Position numbers and translations under genes: made by a program. The notes beneath the pieces were generated by a model that searched no databases, had not been told where the DNA came from, and worked only from the letters and a program-made list of their open reading frames with translations. A stretch of DNA of 64,000 bases from Liopterus haemorrhoidalis (lineage: Eukaryota > Arthropoda > Insecta > Coleoptera > Dytiscidae), in the NCBI GenBank assembly GCA_963971575.1, contig OZ020616.1, positions 54,667,201-54,731,200 on the forward strand, in the 5' to 3' direction. This document shows positions 1 through 10,596 of the stretch, one piece after another. How positions within the stretch are numbered: position 1 is the stretch's first letter; each line of letters begins with the position of its first letter.

Positions 1-74
1 AAAACGTCTGGACATATTTTAACAAAATTTGATACCATAATAGAGTAAAACCAGCATTTGTACATAGGCAATAT

Positions 75-372
75 CAGTGTTTCTCAACTAAAAACGCACC
101 GCGGACCAGTAAAATATATAATTTTCTAAAGCGGACCACTAATAATAATTGTTTATTCATTTTTTGCAAGAAAACAAATATGTTTAATGTGGTACTAAAT
201 ACATTTATTTTATTTGTAGAAAATCACAAGAAGTTTACAGAAAATAAACAAAATATAAATTATTTACATAAAAAATTTGCATAAAAAATAACAATAAAAC
301 TGCAACAAATACATACAAAAACTTTCGCGGACCACTAAAATTTTTCTGTGGACCACCTGTTGAGAAACAGTG
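75..372. repeat. hAT-type MITE, 298 bp
   Basis: The ends read cagtgtttctcaac and gttgagaaacagtg and are near-inverted repeats. The 8-bp flanks ggcaatat (67-74) and ggctatat (373-380) differ at one base and fit the 8-bp TSD of hAT transposons. A gcggacc motif recurs near both ends. There is no coding capacity. It shares its ends with the elements at 34219, 38465 and 39226, the first of which carries transposase remains. Confidence 0.8.
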
Positions 373-380
373 GGCTATAT

Positions 381-1052
381 GGTATCTCAAAATTTTTATT
401 CTAAGGGGGTGTTTCTCGGTTAAAACTGTTTACTAAAAAACTTAAAATATCTCCCCTATTATTGACTTAACAGAAAAATATAAGTGACAATTGATATACA
501 AATATAATTGATATAATTGATATAATAAAAAAACAATTTTTTTCAATTCTATGAATTTTTTTCATTGGATGAATATTTGGGGAGTTACGGGGAACACCCT
601 AAAACCAAAATCATAAAATATCTCCATTAATATTGTCAACGTCAGAATCGTATATAACAAAAATTGTTAATAATAAGAAAACAAATTTTGTGCCAGCATT
701 TTTTCCATTGGCTGAATATTTGGGAAGTTACAGGGGGGCACCAAAAAGCAAAATCTTGAAAAATTTGACTTTACATCAAAAGTATATATATATGAGTAAA
801 TGAGTTTAGAATGAGAAAATATTTATTTTTTATTCATCAGTTTTTAATAAAATTATTATTTAGGGGATTAAAAGGATTGTTACATATATACTTGAAATAT
901 CTCACTTTTTATTTATTTAACAATAAAATAATATATAAGAAAATTTGTTTAAAATGAACAATCGTTTGTTTTTTTGTGCTGTTAAAGACAGTTTTTAATA
1001 AGATGAATATTGGGGGGGGGGTGAAGCGATAAAATACAGTCGCAGGCCCAAC
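381..1052. other. AT-rich stretch without recognisable gene
   Basis: Only short chance ORFs are present. It contains a 10-base G run at 1012-1021. I see no domain, tRNA or delimited repeat. Confidence 0.5.
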
Positions 1053-1060
1053 GTAGCTAC

Positions 1061-1397
1061 TAGGAATGTTGAAGGGTACCCGTGTACCCGCTACTCGTTC
1101 CAAAGTTTTACCCAGTTCCAAATTTGATTACCTGCTACCCGTTATCTACCCATTATCCGTTAACTATTAACGGGTAATTATGAGGTATTTTTAGTATTTC
1201 TGTTTAGCTATGAGTATTTTGTAGTAAAAAAAAATCCCATCCTTTCTCGTGATTAGATAAAAGAAAAGATGGAAGCGGGTAATGAATGGGAATAGCGAGT
1301 AATTAACGGGTAGTGGGTAATTAACAGGTTGCGGGTAAAAATCGGGTAATGGTATCGTATACGCGGTTACAGAAATGTTTAATTCTCGACATTCCTA
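1061..1397. repeat. hAT-type MITE, 337 bp
   Basis: The ends taggaatgttga and tcgacattccta are inverted repeats. Flanks gtagctac (1053-1060) and gtagcgac (1398-1405) form an 8-bp TSD with one mismatch. The interior is built of repeated cgggtaat-like words. The end sequence differs from the cagtg family elsewhere in the window, so this is a separate hAT family. Confidence 0.8.
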
Positions 1398-1405
1398 GTA
1401 GCGAC

Positions 1406-2160
1406 TGAGCTTCAATATCTTGTCAAGTCAATTCGTCGAACTTCAGAAAAATGTGTAGAATTATGTGAATATGTGCCTTAGGTATAATTTTATATATAAG
1501 TATATATTTTTTTCAGTATTAATTTCTTTATATGTTTGTATAGTCGACGACGAAGACCGTATATTTCTTTGTTGTGTTGTGGTTATTCTTCGTCTTATAT
1601 TGTTCGACGTGTCTTTACTACTACATTTCCATTTATTTTTATGTGTTTTCCGGTTGAGTTGTATTTATTATTGCATGTGTTTTATGGAATACGCTGAAAC
1701 CTATTTGGTTACCTGATATGCGAGATGCGGAACGGCCTAGTTAGCGGGAGATTGAGGACAATTTTGCAAATAAGCCCCTTCCCATGCATAACAACAATGC
1801 TATGCTGGTTGTGTACCTGAAAGGCACTTGTAGAAAATCAATAGACCGTCAACATACACGTTACATACAAGGACATTTTCACCACATTGCTTGCGATGCA
1901 AAGATCTTCGCTCAGACCAAACTAAAACCCTTCACTCTACCGTTAATTCATATGCATGTAATTTAATAGCATAAACAATTAGTGTTACATATTCATATCA
2001 CAGTTACCCCGAAATTATTGCCGGATGTCAGGTTCATCACAAACATAACCCAATTCTGTGTTTTCTCAGAATTGTATTGGACCATAAATTGCATATTGTT
2101 CATTTGCTGCAAGAGTAGCATAACTCCAAATTTGTGGATAAAATATTTCAGGTGATGCTT
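1406..2160. other. No gene recognised
   Basis: Short ORFs of 60-83 codons occur (for example 1465-1716) but show no domain, low-complexity composition and no splice context. I treat them as chance ORFs. Confidence 0.45.
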
Positions 2161-2163
2161 TTA

Positions 2164-2674
2164 TGGTTGGTTTATATACGGAACAAGAATATGGAATGGG
2201 AAATAAGAATAGTACACAAGAATAAAAAATATGAAACCGTTTATATCGGACATAACATTTCGTCGCTACGCCTGCGTACTTGCGTTGGCCTATGTTTAAC
2301 GGTTGTCGTTTAACAGGTTGTTGTGTTTAATATAACCTTTAAAAAAATTTCGTTTTCAGTAATATGGATTCAGAAGATTTTGTAAATTTATTTGCTTGTG
2401 TTTCACATATATTGTTTTTTCCAACCTTCTGATCACAGCAGGAAAACATCTGTTGGACAAATTTTATTACGGCCGACATTTTGACCATTTTGCGCAGGCT
2501 TATCATCTCTTTTTCTTGGAATAAGAATAAAATGTTAAATGTTACCAACTTTTCTTATGTTTAAGTTAAATTTCATTCCTACATAAACCGATATACGGCG
2601 CAGCCATGTTTTAACATCTTGTGTACTATTCTTATTTCCTATTCCTTATTCTTGTTCCGTATATAAACCAACCA
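2164..2674. repeat. PIF/Harbinger-like MITE, 511 bp
   Basis: The TIRs begin tggttggtttatatacgg and are flanked on both sides by TTA (2161-2163, 2675-2677), the 3-bp TSD typical of PIF/Harbinger. Similarity of the arms extends about 55 bp inward through the agtacacaag word. The minus-strand ORF at 2339-2548 (69 codons) is unrecognised and may be chance. Confidence 0.75.
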
Positions 2675-2677
2675 TTA

Positions 2678-3119
2678 AAGACTTTGAAGTACTGTAACTT
2701 CAATGAGCACAACAGCGATGCAGTCTAGCCCTCTAACGAAAACTTATGGAACCTGAGTTTAGACGCTGTACCAGTTAAAAGCGCACCTCAAAGCGATTCC
2801 TTTTATACCAGTAACTCAAAAACACCAAATTTTTAGTTTTTATACTATTGCAGCAAATGACTCGTCATTAAATAGATCTCATCATTATTGTCAGTGCTCG
2901 ATTGATAACCCCTTCTGAGTTTTAGGCATTTCAAGGAATTTTTTCCATTCTGCAGTATTTTTGGCGACAATTTCTAACGTTTAGTTCTTTTAGGTGTTTC
3001 TTCAACTGATCCATATATCTCGTGTTTGACTTCCCAACGATTATTTTTCTGAGAACCTGTTATTTGGAAATTCTATTTTACTGAATCCACATCATACCTT
3101 CAGCTGGATTTTTTTGAAT
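2678..3119. other. No gene recognised
   Basis: Unique-looking AT-rich DNA between a MITE and a repeat-family copy. I see no supported feature. Confidence 0.45.
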
Positions 3120-3475
3120 TCTGTAGTGACATTTTGTGAAAAATTATTGGAATTTAGATTTTTTTATAAAAACTTATTAATTTTCAAAAAAATTTATCTC
3201 CAAAACAAACTCCAAATAAAAAATAGACACCTGCTGTTTAAATTTTCAAAATGTTCAAATCTTATTTAGTCTGAAAAAAAATGTAGCCTTAATAAGCCAA
3301 TTATTTAAAAAAATTAGAATCATTAAACAAAAATTTTGAAAATTGCCTAAAATATAAAAATTCGTATGAGTATACTTTTAAACAGCGAAAAAATATCGAA
3401 TTTAGGTCAAAAATTTTTCTCAGGTTTATTTGGCACATCTATGTATTTTGAGCCGTAGATCTCAAAAATAACTAA
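3120..3475 (-). repeat. Repeat family B, inverted copy
   Basis: Read on the minus strand this segment aligns with 53106 onward: the shared words ttttgagatctacg and ctcaaaatacat come first, followed by similar sequence up to the taaggc, agactaaata and ttaaac words. It is more diverged than the copies at 27190 and 53060. No coding sequence is evident. Confidence 0.6.
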
Positions 3476-3739
3476 ATATATTAAGTTAAATATTGGCTAG
3501 GAATATCTGTTTTCAGTAAACTAAATAAAAAAAAAAAAACTTCCTCTTGGGTTGGTCATAAAACAAAAAATAGTCAACGGGAATTTTTTAAATACTTATT
3601 TAATTGTTCCCATCTGAAAAGTAGTTTATAAACACAAAGTTGTTGACACTGTAGCCGAAAAAAACAAGAATTTGGCCACTCACAAAGTATTTTAAAAAAC
3701 TGGCTTATATTCGGGAGACCTAATATTATTTGTGTCACT

Positions 3740-3785
3740 TTTTATAACTCCTCCTCACTTAGACAAGGAAGGAGCAGTTATAAAA
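3740..3785. repeat. Short hairpin
   Basis: The words ttttataactcctcc (3740-3754) and ggagcagttataaaa (3771-3785) are inverted with one mismatch around a 16-nt loop. It could be a MITE remnant; no function can be assigned. Confidence 0.4.
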
Positions 3786-4109
3786 TAGTTTTGTAAATAT
3801 GCTGACCTTATGAATATATTTTTCTCTGAAACAGTTGAAACTGTAAAGACTAAATAAACGTCTAATGTTCATGATTGGAAATGTGCAGCGTGTAAGTAGA
3901 AATTTTATAGTTACAAGTGGATTACCACGTTACAAAGCACTTACGAAATGGCAGCAATAAGGAAAATTACTACAATAACATTTTTAATATATAGTTATAC
4001 GTATAATTCCAGTAAAATTATATAGGACAACGTTGTTATAACAGTACTAATGTGTTCATGACATTTTAAGATAAAAAAGCTCTATAACTGCCTCACTTTT
4101 CTACTGCCT

Positions 4110-4190
4110 CATTTTTATTACTAAAAATTTAATTATTTAGGCCCTTATTCTGTGAATTTGTGAATGGTGTTAAATTACTAAGTATATATT
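4110..4190. repeat. Left copy of an 80-bp direct repeat
   Basis: Matches 5988-6063, sharing catttttattactaaaaa, a tattctgtgaattt word and ggtgttaaattacta. It stops exactly at the TA where the mariner begins, so it may be a MITE truncated by that insertion. Confidence 0.6.
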
Positions 4191-4335
4191 AGGTCGTCAA
4201 GGATGAAATTTGTAGTTAATAATATTGCCAACTTAAACACCTTATTATTTGACATTGACTCGCCTGTTTAAAGAAATCATTGTATGCTCTAAAAAATGTA
4301 TATTTTTTTTTATTTTTATTTTTATTAATTACCAC

Positions 4336-5300
4336 TATTCAAATTCAAATTCAAATTCAAAAATCTCTTTATTTACAAAAATACAAAAAATACAAAAATG
4401 AAATATTCATAAATTAGAGACTAGCCCCAACACTTATACAGTTATAACAATATTAAATTTTATAATAAAGGGCGAAACACCACTTATACCCAAGTTGGTA
4501 TGTGTGTGGTATCTGTTTATATTCACTTACACCATTAAAGTTAAAAGAATTGAGAGAGAATATACAGGATCTTTCAAATAATTGGTAACAATTATATAAA
4601 TAATTTAGTTTTACATAATTTTAACGAGAGAGAAAAAAAAAACTATTTATTGAGGGGTACTACACAAAATTTAACTCAGATATTAAATAAATTATTTAAG
4701 TCAAGGGTTGTTAATTTCTTAATCCAAATTTTTGCTTGCTTTATGAACGGCTTCCCAGTTATATTTAAGTTAATCTTGTATTTGGTGAAATATGCTTTTA
4801 AATTGTTGTAAATTTTGGGCCGAAAGTAGGTAAAACACCTCTGTCCAATTACTTTGTTTGTTCTACAAAGTAGTGCCTGACCAGAATTTCTAGTGTTATG
4901 CTCATGTGAAATTAATTCAATAGGATATTGAGTTGTATATGAGTTTTTATTATAATATTTTATAATTGATAATATATATAATTGTCTAATACTCATGATA
5001 TCTGTTTCGGAAAATAATTTATCAGAAGAATATAGAAGTGGTTTATTAAATATAATTTTAAGAATTATTTTCTGGGTTGTTGAGAGTCGTTTTAAGTGGC
5101 AATTTGCTACACCACCCCATCCAATTAAGCCATAAGTAATAATAGATTGAGCTAGAGAATAATAAAAAGTTAGTAGCATTTTAATTGGCATATATTCCCG
5201 GAGTTTTTTAAAAATAAAAATAGTTTTTCTTAAACGATTTGTTAGGCTCTGTGTTTGAGTATCCCATTTTAGATGACAATCAATATATATGATGAAGTAT
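4336..5300 (-). mobile_element. 5'-truncated non-LTR retrotransposon
   Basis: Minus-strand insert in the mariner. It ends at the 3' side (low coordinate) in about four copies of a TTTGAA-type hexamer, a common kind of 3' microsatellite tail of non-LTR elements. The 5' side stops inside the reverse-transcriptase region, as expected for target-primed insertion with truncation. I could not find a convincing target-site duplication. Confidence 0.7.
4676..5300 (-). pseudogene. Reverse-transcriptase C-terminal fragment
   Basis: The open frame runs from the 5' truncation point to a stop at 4676 and codes for the thumb and C-terminal part of a non-LTR reverse transcriptase. The conserved look comes from a YIDCHLKWDTQ-type segment, then a helix-rich SLTNRLRKTIF segment, then YSLAQSIITYGLIGWGG, which matches the family pattern of a tyrosine-rich stretch followed by YG...WG. 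The endonuclease domain and the catalytic YxDD box are absent because of 5' truncation. A methionine lies at 5189-5191, but the frame extends upstream of it, so that is not a real start. The clade is jockey/CR1-like by general pattern only. It is not functional. Confidence 0.75.
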
Positions 5301-5539
5301 GAGTTCTTACGTGGAACTACGGCATCGCAGACCGCGCGAAACTTTAATAGTGTTTTGGCTCTAGTGTTACTACGTAGGAAACAATATCAAAATGGTTCGC
5401 CAAATTTCGTAACTTAATTAAACGTAACGTAACGTAAATTAGGTAACTTAAAACCAAATAAAAACTGGCTCATCGATCACAGCAGAGATATATTGCAGAG
5501 ATATATTGGTCAACAGATCGACTCCTATCTTATTGCATG

Positions 5540-5850
5540 ATAACGCTGGACCATGCAGTGCACAAATGACTGTGGCAAAACTACAGGAATTGTAGTTATA
5601 ACTTCTTCATCATCCTCCATACTAACCAGACCTAATCCCCACTGACTACCACTTCTTCCGCAATTTGGACAACTTTGTAGAAGGAAAACAGTTTAATTCC
5701 GACAAAGCTGTAAAACTGCCCTTCCAGGAATTTATTGACTCTTCTCCGTCCGGGTTTTATACAACTGGCCTGAACAACCTGCCGCTTAAATGGCAAAAGT
5801 GTACCTATAGACAATATGGGTGCATACTTTGATGAATAAAATAATTCCTT
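5540..5850 (+). pseudogene. Mariner transposase C-terminal remnant
   Basis: Translation in one frame gives LLHDNAGP (second catalytic Asp), then HHPPY, PDLIPTDYHFFRNLDNF (third catalytic Asp region of the DD34D triad), then a C-terminal NNLPLKWQKC segment. This is the C-terminal third of a mariner transposase of the SETMAR-like type. At least three in-frame stops interrupt it (two around KLQEL*L*LL and one replacing Ser in PPYSPD). The first catalytic Asp and the helix-turn-helix domain are not found. Confidence 0.75.
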
Positions 5851-5987
5851 ATACTTGTAAGTTATCAACCAACTTTACCTTTTTTTCTACAAATTTCATC
5901 CTTGACGACCAAATATATTTGAATTCTGTGTAAATTTCATGCTCGGAGTGTTATAAATATTTTTTTTTTTATAATGCATTAGGTACT

Positions 5988-6137
5988 CATTTTTATTACT
6001 AAAAATTAAATTATTCAGGCCCCTATTCTGTGAATTTTGATATGGTGTTAAATTACTAGGTATCTATAAAAACATATACTATGCACATGTAAAATTAACA
6101 TCTTAAAATCTTGTTAAAAGTTACAGAATAGGCCATT
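5988..6137. repeat. Small MITE-like repeat, right copy of direct repeat
   Basis: Contains the second copy of the 80-bp repeat. From 6014 on it reads aggcccctattctgtgaa and near 6134 the inverted ttacagaataggcc, suggesting a MITE of about 120 bp. No clean TSD was found. Confidence 0.45.
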
Positions 6138-6605
6138 CCAGTGGACACATTTTAAACTTCAAATATGGGTCTTACTAAATTTTGAAAAGTGGGCTACGTC
6201 TGAGCTACAAAAAAATTGGGTACAAAAAAAATCAATATTATTTTAGCTGGGTTAGGTTTAAGTAATGCTTAACATTATGAAAAGCTGGTGTAACTATTCA
6301 TTAGTAAAACGGCATTATCAGTATTTAACTATAAAATATTTTCTAGTTTGTAAAAAATGACCTGAAAACGATCAAGTCGTTTAAAGTGAGAGCTCGATTT
6401 TATTTTTTTTGCAATCTCTCATCACACTTTCATCCCACATGTTCTTACCAATTCCTGTTTATGGTGTAGTTAAAATGTCAAAACGATCTCAAATTACGAC
6501 AGGATACGTATATTGATCAATCTATAGCGATCGTTTTTGCGCTCGTTATAATTACATTTAAATATAAATGTCGATAAGTAATGTTGACATTTACCTCCCA
6601 TGCAG
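6138..6605 (+). other. Intron upstream of the Ig exon
   Basis: Ends in the acceptor ttacctcccatgcag at 6591-6605. No earlier Dpr exon is recognised between position 1 and here, so the first Ig domain and the signal peptide probably lie outside the window. Confidence 0.6.
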
Positions 6606-6902
6606 AGCCGATCACCGAGATCATGGGTGGGCCAGACCTGTTTATCAACAAGGGATCAACAATCAACTTGACGTGTCTGGTAAGGTACGCCCCGGAACCA
6701 CCGCCCGCAATGGTGTGGTCTCACAACCAGCAGGTCATCAACTTTGATTCGCCACGCGGAGGGGTTAGTCTTGTTACGGAGAAGGGCCCGACGACGACGA
6801 GTCGCCTTCTTATCCAGAAAGCAGCACAAGCAGACACGGGCGTATATACATGCTCGCCCTCTAATGCAAACCCTGCAAACGTTAGGGTTCACATACTTAA
6901 TG
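6606..6902 (+). CDS. Dpr-family gene, exon encoding second Ig domain
   Basis: Dpr proteins are two-Ig-domain surface proteins that bind DIP partners during insect synaptic wiring. This 297-nt exon encodes 99 residues of the second Ig domain. The first Cys lies in INLTC (residue 24, within an N-glycosylation sequon), the core Trp in AMVWSHN (38), and the second Cys in DTGVYTC (83). INFDSPRGG, LVTEKG and SRLLIQKA are typical Dpr segments. The acceptor is catgcag and the donor is G/gtaagt at 6903. Both boundaries are phase 1 (first codon split, last base begins a Gly codon), so the exon is symmetrical. Phase and sequence fit the exon at 20207, giving a joint reading N-G-E-H-P. Reading through the donor gives a stop after NGKYV. 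Its codons are GC-richer than the surroundings. The paralogue (Dpr6/Dpr10-like by general look) cannot be settled here. Confidence 0.93.
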
Positions 6903-7615
6903 GTAAGTACGTTTAATTACTTTATGAATGTACCCTTTACAGAGACGTGCCGATGCTTGTTCTCCTCAATTACCGCAAGTTTAAACTTGAAACAACTACC
7001 AACATAAAAATTACCAAAGTTTTTGATTTTATATTCTGATTAGTACAATTCAAACCTTCCGTTGCTACATTTTGCCTATGCAGCAGAATAATTCGGGGGC
7101 CAGCGTTGCAAGTAACCTGGTCATTTTATCCCGATTGATTTCTATTAGAAATTATTCCTTTCGGCTAGTAAGTTGATGATCTAAGCGTTGTACTGGTCGT
7201 GAGAAAATATACATTTTATAAAAAAAATAATCCAATAGTCTTTTCAAGCCACTTGAAAATTTGCTCAGTTATTGATTAAATGATAATAATAATAATAATA
7301 AAAGTTAGTTGCATGCGTAGTGTATATGCCAGTTGCTTGTATAAACCTGTCATAAATAAAATAACATATGTAAAGTCATTTCAAATACAATGAAACTTAT
7401 TACTAAAGTCCAGCAAATATATGCAACGGTACTTTTAGTTGGTGTTTATCGATGAAAAGCGGCACATGTGTTATCTGTAGAAATAAAATGTAATTATATA
7501 TATATATATATATTTGCAATGTGCCCTGCTGACAAATAGTGTAGCGTATAAAAATTGAATATCTTATTAAAAACTGACCAATGGCAAAGTAGTAACTGGA
7601 ATAATCTCGGATATA

Positions 7616-7773
7616 CAGATCAGTTCTGTAAAAAATTACTGTGTAGTAACATTACTACAAGATAAAATATTATAAAAAGTATAATGACTTTCATTCATGA
7701 TAGTAACTGACCTTGCTCATAGTGACATATTTAGTTTCTATTATCATAGTAACTGAGTTACAGAATTGGTCTG
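7616..7773. repeat. Short inverted-repeat element
   Basis: The words cagatcagttctgtaa and ttacagaattggtctg are inverted with a few mismatches, 158 bp end to end. The flanks show no convincing duplication. Probably a MITE remnant. Confidence 0.4.
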
Positions 7774-8103
7774 ATCATCCCAAAATAATGAGGTGTCGTT
7801 ATTAAGATAAGAATTCATTGCGGTACAAGTGTTTTATTCTTTTGTTTTTTGTTGGTCTTTATTTCCAAATAGTAAAAAATTGAAAAATAAAACAGTTTAT
7901 AAACGATATTATTTATTATTAATAAATAATATACACAAGCAAAATAAATGCAATTTTAATATCAATAATAATAATAGTAAGAAATTTTTTGACTTGGTGT
8001 GTGTTGTAGTGAGTTTTATTTTCTTTTCTCAATAATAATAATAATAATTAATAATAATATTTATGAAAGTAATAAGTTTTTTTTAAAGTATTTTTCTAAA
8101 TTT

Positions 8104-8600
8104 TTAAAAATTAGTTCTTTTCGATGTATATACTTCCTTGAAAAAAGAAAAAGACCTCTCTACATCAAAACTTGTTATTGGTGCATAATTATAAAAAGTA
8201 TATATTTCTTTATATTTATTAAATATATCCTGATTTGATAATAAATTGATAGAAAATTGTAGTAATACGTGTAGGTCAGGATTTTTATTAAATATACTAT
8301 CAATTTTTGCAGACAAGTGCAAACTAAACTCGCCGGGAACAGATTTCAGTTTGTTTAGTGTCCAATAAATAATATTTAAAGATTCTGAGACAACGGCCGG
8401 TTTTGTTTTTCTAAATTTACTATGGTTGAAGGAAGAAATTCAAAATCAGTCTTTATGAACTTTAACTCTTCATAAATATTTGGTTTACGTATAATATTTT
8501 TTGATATTATAATGCTTTGAGCATTCGGAGTTAGATTAAAAATAAAAAAAATTAAAACTTTAAAATTGTTAACATAAAATAACGCTGCTTCAAGCCATAT
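8104..8600 (-). pseudogene. hAT transposase C-terminal relic
   Basis: On the minus strand the 8104-8322 frame contains KSVPG (just upstream), FNKNPDLHVLLQF and YAPITSFDVERSFSFFKEV followed by TSKRTNF. This is the C-terminal dimerisation region of hAT-like transposases related to CGGBP1-like insect proteins, where the VERSFS segment is characteristic. Upstream, between about 8600 and 8330, matching pieces (NPNAQSI, FLPSTI, RPLSQNL) occur in more than one frame with stops, so the copy is broken. The catalytic part is not seen. The relic lies in the Dpr intron, on the opposite strand to the host gene. Confidence 0.6.
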
Positions 8601-8933
8601 CTAAACTATCAATTATAACAAAAAAAAATAAGCGGGATGAATTGACCATCAAAAATGCAACGCTGCCGATGCAAGTTCCAGATAATCTTATCTGTCAGTT
8701 AGTTACCTAGAGGTTTACCTGAAGGTGGACCAAGCCTAAGTCCTTCTTCTACCTGGCCCTCTAATGGCTTCGATTTTATCCTGCATGATAAGTTGGAGGA
8801 CTAGATAATAATTTGAGGTCCTTTTAATGTGTTCTAGGTATTCCAATTTCCTAATCTTGCTATTCTTTAAAACTTCACCATTTGTTTTGCCTCCTTATAA
8901 ATAATATATTGTCAGTTATCAGTTAAAAATATA

Positions 8934-9502
8934 TAGACCGGGAGCTCATGACATTTTTGGTGTCCGATTTCATACAGCATGCCTTTTGGAGGAGAGAATA
9001 TTTACCCTGTGACAACAAAAAAGGGATGGTACTAAACCCCTGCACGCTTTCCGGTCATAGGGAAAATTGCATTTCCACTTGCACAAAATTTATGTGTTTT
9101 TCTCTGATTTAATATTGCTTGCCCTTTTATCAAAAGAAAGTTATAACAAATTTAAAGTCTTTTAATTATAGGCATGCTGTATGAAAACGCGGAAAATCAT
9201 ATTTTTTTATTACAAGATCACATGACCGTTTGAGCCCTTTGGGACCCTCCGAATCGCATGCATATATTTAAAAGACTTTAAATTTGTTATAACTTTCTTT
9301 TGACAAAAGGGCAAGCAATATTAAATCAGAGAAAAGCACAAAAATTTTGTGTTTAAGTGGAAATGAAATTTTCCCTATGACCGGAAAGCGTGCAGGGGTT
9401 TAGTACCGTCCCTTTTTTGTTGTCACAGGGTAAATATTCTCTCCTCCAAAAGGCATGCTGTATGAAATCGGAGACCAAAAACTGTCATGAGCTCCCGGTC
9501 TA
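8934..9502. mobile_element. Palindromic element, copy 1 (569 bp)
   Basis: Begins tagaccgggagctcatgaca and ends in the inverted form of the same word. Two arms of about 245 bp are nearly perfect inverted repeats around a loop of about 75 bp (roughly 9180-9255). A second copy at 55661-56228 is about 96-97% identical by eye. Both copies have TA (and further AT-rich bases) at each edge, so a TA or longer AT-rich TSD cannot be resolved. An inner word ggcatgctgtatgaaa near the loop resembles the right subterminal sequence, so the arm has internal repetition. No ORF is evident. Confidence 0.85.
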
Positions 9503-10039
9503 ATAGAATACAACGTTCTGCATCTCTATACTAGGCAGACAATCATTGCCACGAAAAAAACAGTAGCTCTTGTCCCATTTTTTAGGAGAACGCAATTTTT
9601 AATTCTACCTCAGGTAGTAAAATGAGTCGGCACGTCTCTGAATCTACCTTCATATGTATTCGCACTTGAGTCTGCTTTTGCATATTACAAACCCTATTAC
9701 ATTGTTTTCTGTGCAATTTAAATTTTTACATGCTTGGAATATTTTATTCGCTTTGTATTTTTGGTAATAGCTCTTTAATTTCTTCATGATATATATTTTA
9801 TTGTAGTATGCCTATTAAATTTCTGTCATTAGCATTGTCCGCATCATTTTTGCAATTCTAATGACTCGTACCACCACAAAAAAACTCTTTCCACTGTTGA
9901 CAGTTATATTCAAATTAAAAAATACATTTAAAAATAACAATAAAAGCTAACGATGACATTAAGGAAAATAGGATAAATTAATAATAATTGTTAAAAATAC
10001 ATGTGTTGAATTTATATATTGTTTTATTATAATCTCCCT

Positions 10040-10345
10040 TTTTGGGCAATCAGATTTTTGACTTCACTATCATTGCGACAACTCAAGGTGAGGTTGGCAT
10101 CCTGTTTCCAGGTTACATGACCATATTTTCAATCTGTGTACATTCAGGAGTCATATGGTTTGAATTACGTTCTCTTTTAGCGCACACAGAAAGGCACCTA
10201 CAGTTTATAGCCGGTTGGGAAAGGCTAAGCAGAACCCACAACTTGTATAACAAAATTTACACAAAATATTTCACATAGTCAGGATTTGAACCCACGTCCA
10301 TGCTCCAAGAATAAACGCTTTAGCGCTTGGGGTCACAGCTTAAGA
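10040..10345 (-). repeat. Possible tRNA-derived SINE or tRNA pseudogene
   Basis: On the minus strand the sequence gtgggttcaaatcctgac is a good pol III B box and T-arm, with a preceding tRNA-Leu-like segment (aagcgctaaagcg). The D-arm and A box are not convincing. A non-tRNA body follows to about 10040. It is not a functional tRNA. Confidence 0.4.
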
Positions 10346-10596
10346 GATTTTTGACTTAACTAACACAAATTCTCTATTAACAGAATTTTTGAAGTATCTT
10401 GTATAGCAATTCAAACTGTCCAGTTTATAGTCCAGAAATACGTAATTTTCGAAAGAAATTAATTTTTTCGTTCAAGTTCCGGCAAAAAGGTCCTAAAATG
10501 TGACCATGAAAAAGCACCTCAAGTTCGATTAATTCCAGCAATTTCCGAAAATGTCTTCAAAACCTCCGTTTTGAACATTAATTTTCTGGACTATTA

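Larger units (their letters stand above)
4192..5910 (+). mobile_element. Mariner element, decayed, interrupted
   Basis: The ends ggtcgtcaaggatgaaat (4192 on) and its inverted copy atttcatccttgacgacc (ending 5910) are perfect TIRs over at least 18 bp. A TA precedes the left end; the right flank has no TA, presumably mutated. The interior holds a mariner transposase C-terminus at about 5540-5850 and a minus-strand non-LTR retrotransposon fragment from about 4336 to 5300. The transposase N-terminus is not recognisable. Confidence 0.75.

Noticed and set aside
6656..6892. Minus-strand 78-codon ORF opposite the Ig exon
   Set aside because: Antisense shadow of the conserved Dpr exon; no domain of its own.
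6744..7007. Plus-strand ORF in another frame over the Ig exon and donor
   Set aside because: Crosses a strong donor site and has no family resemblance.
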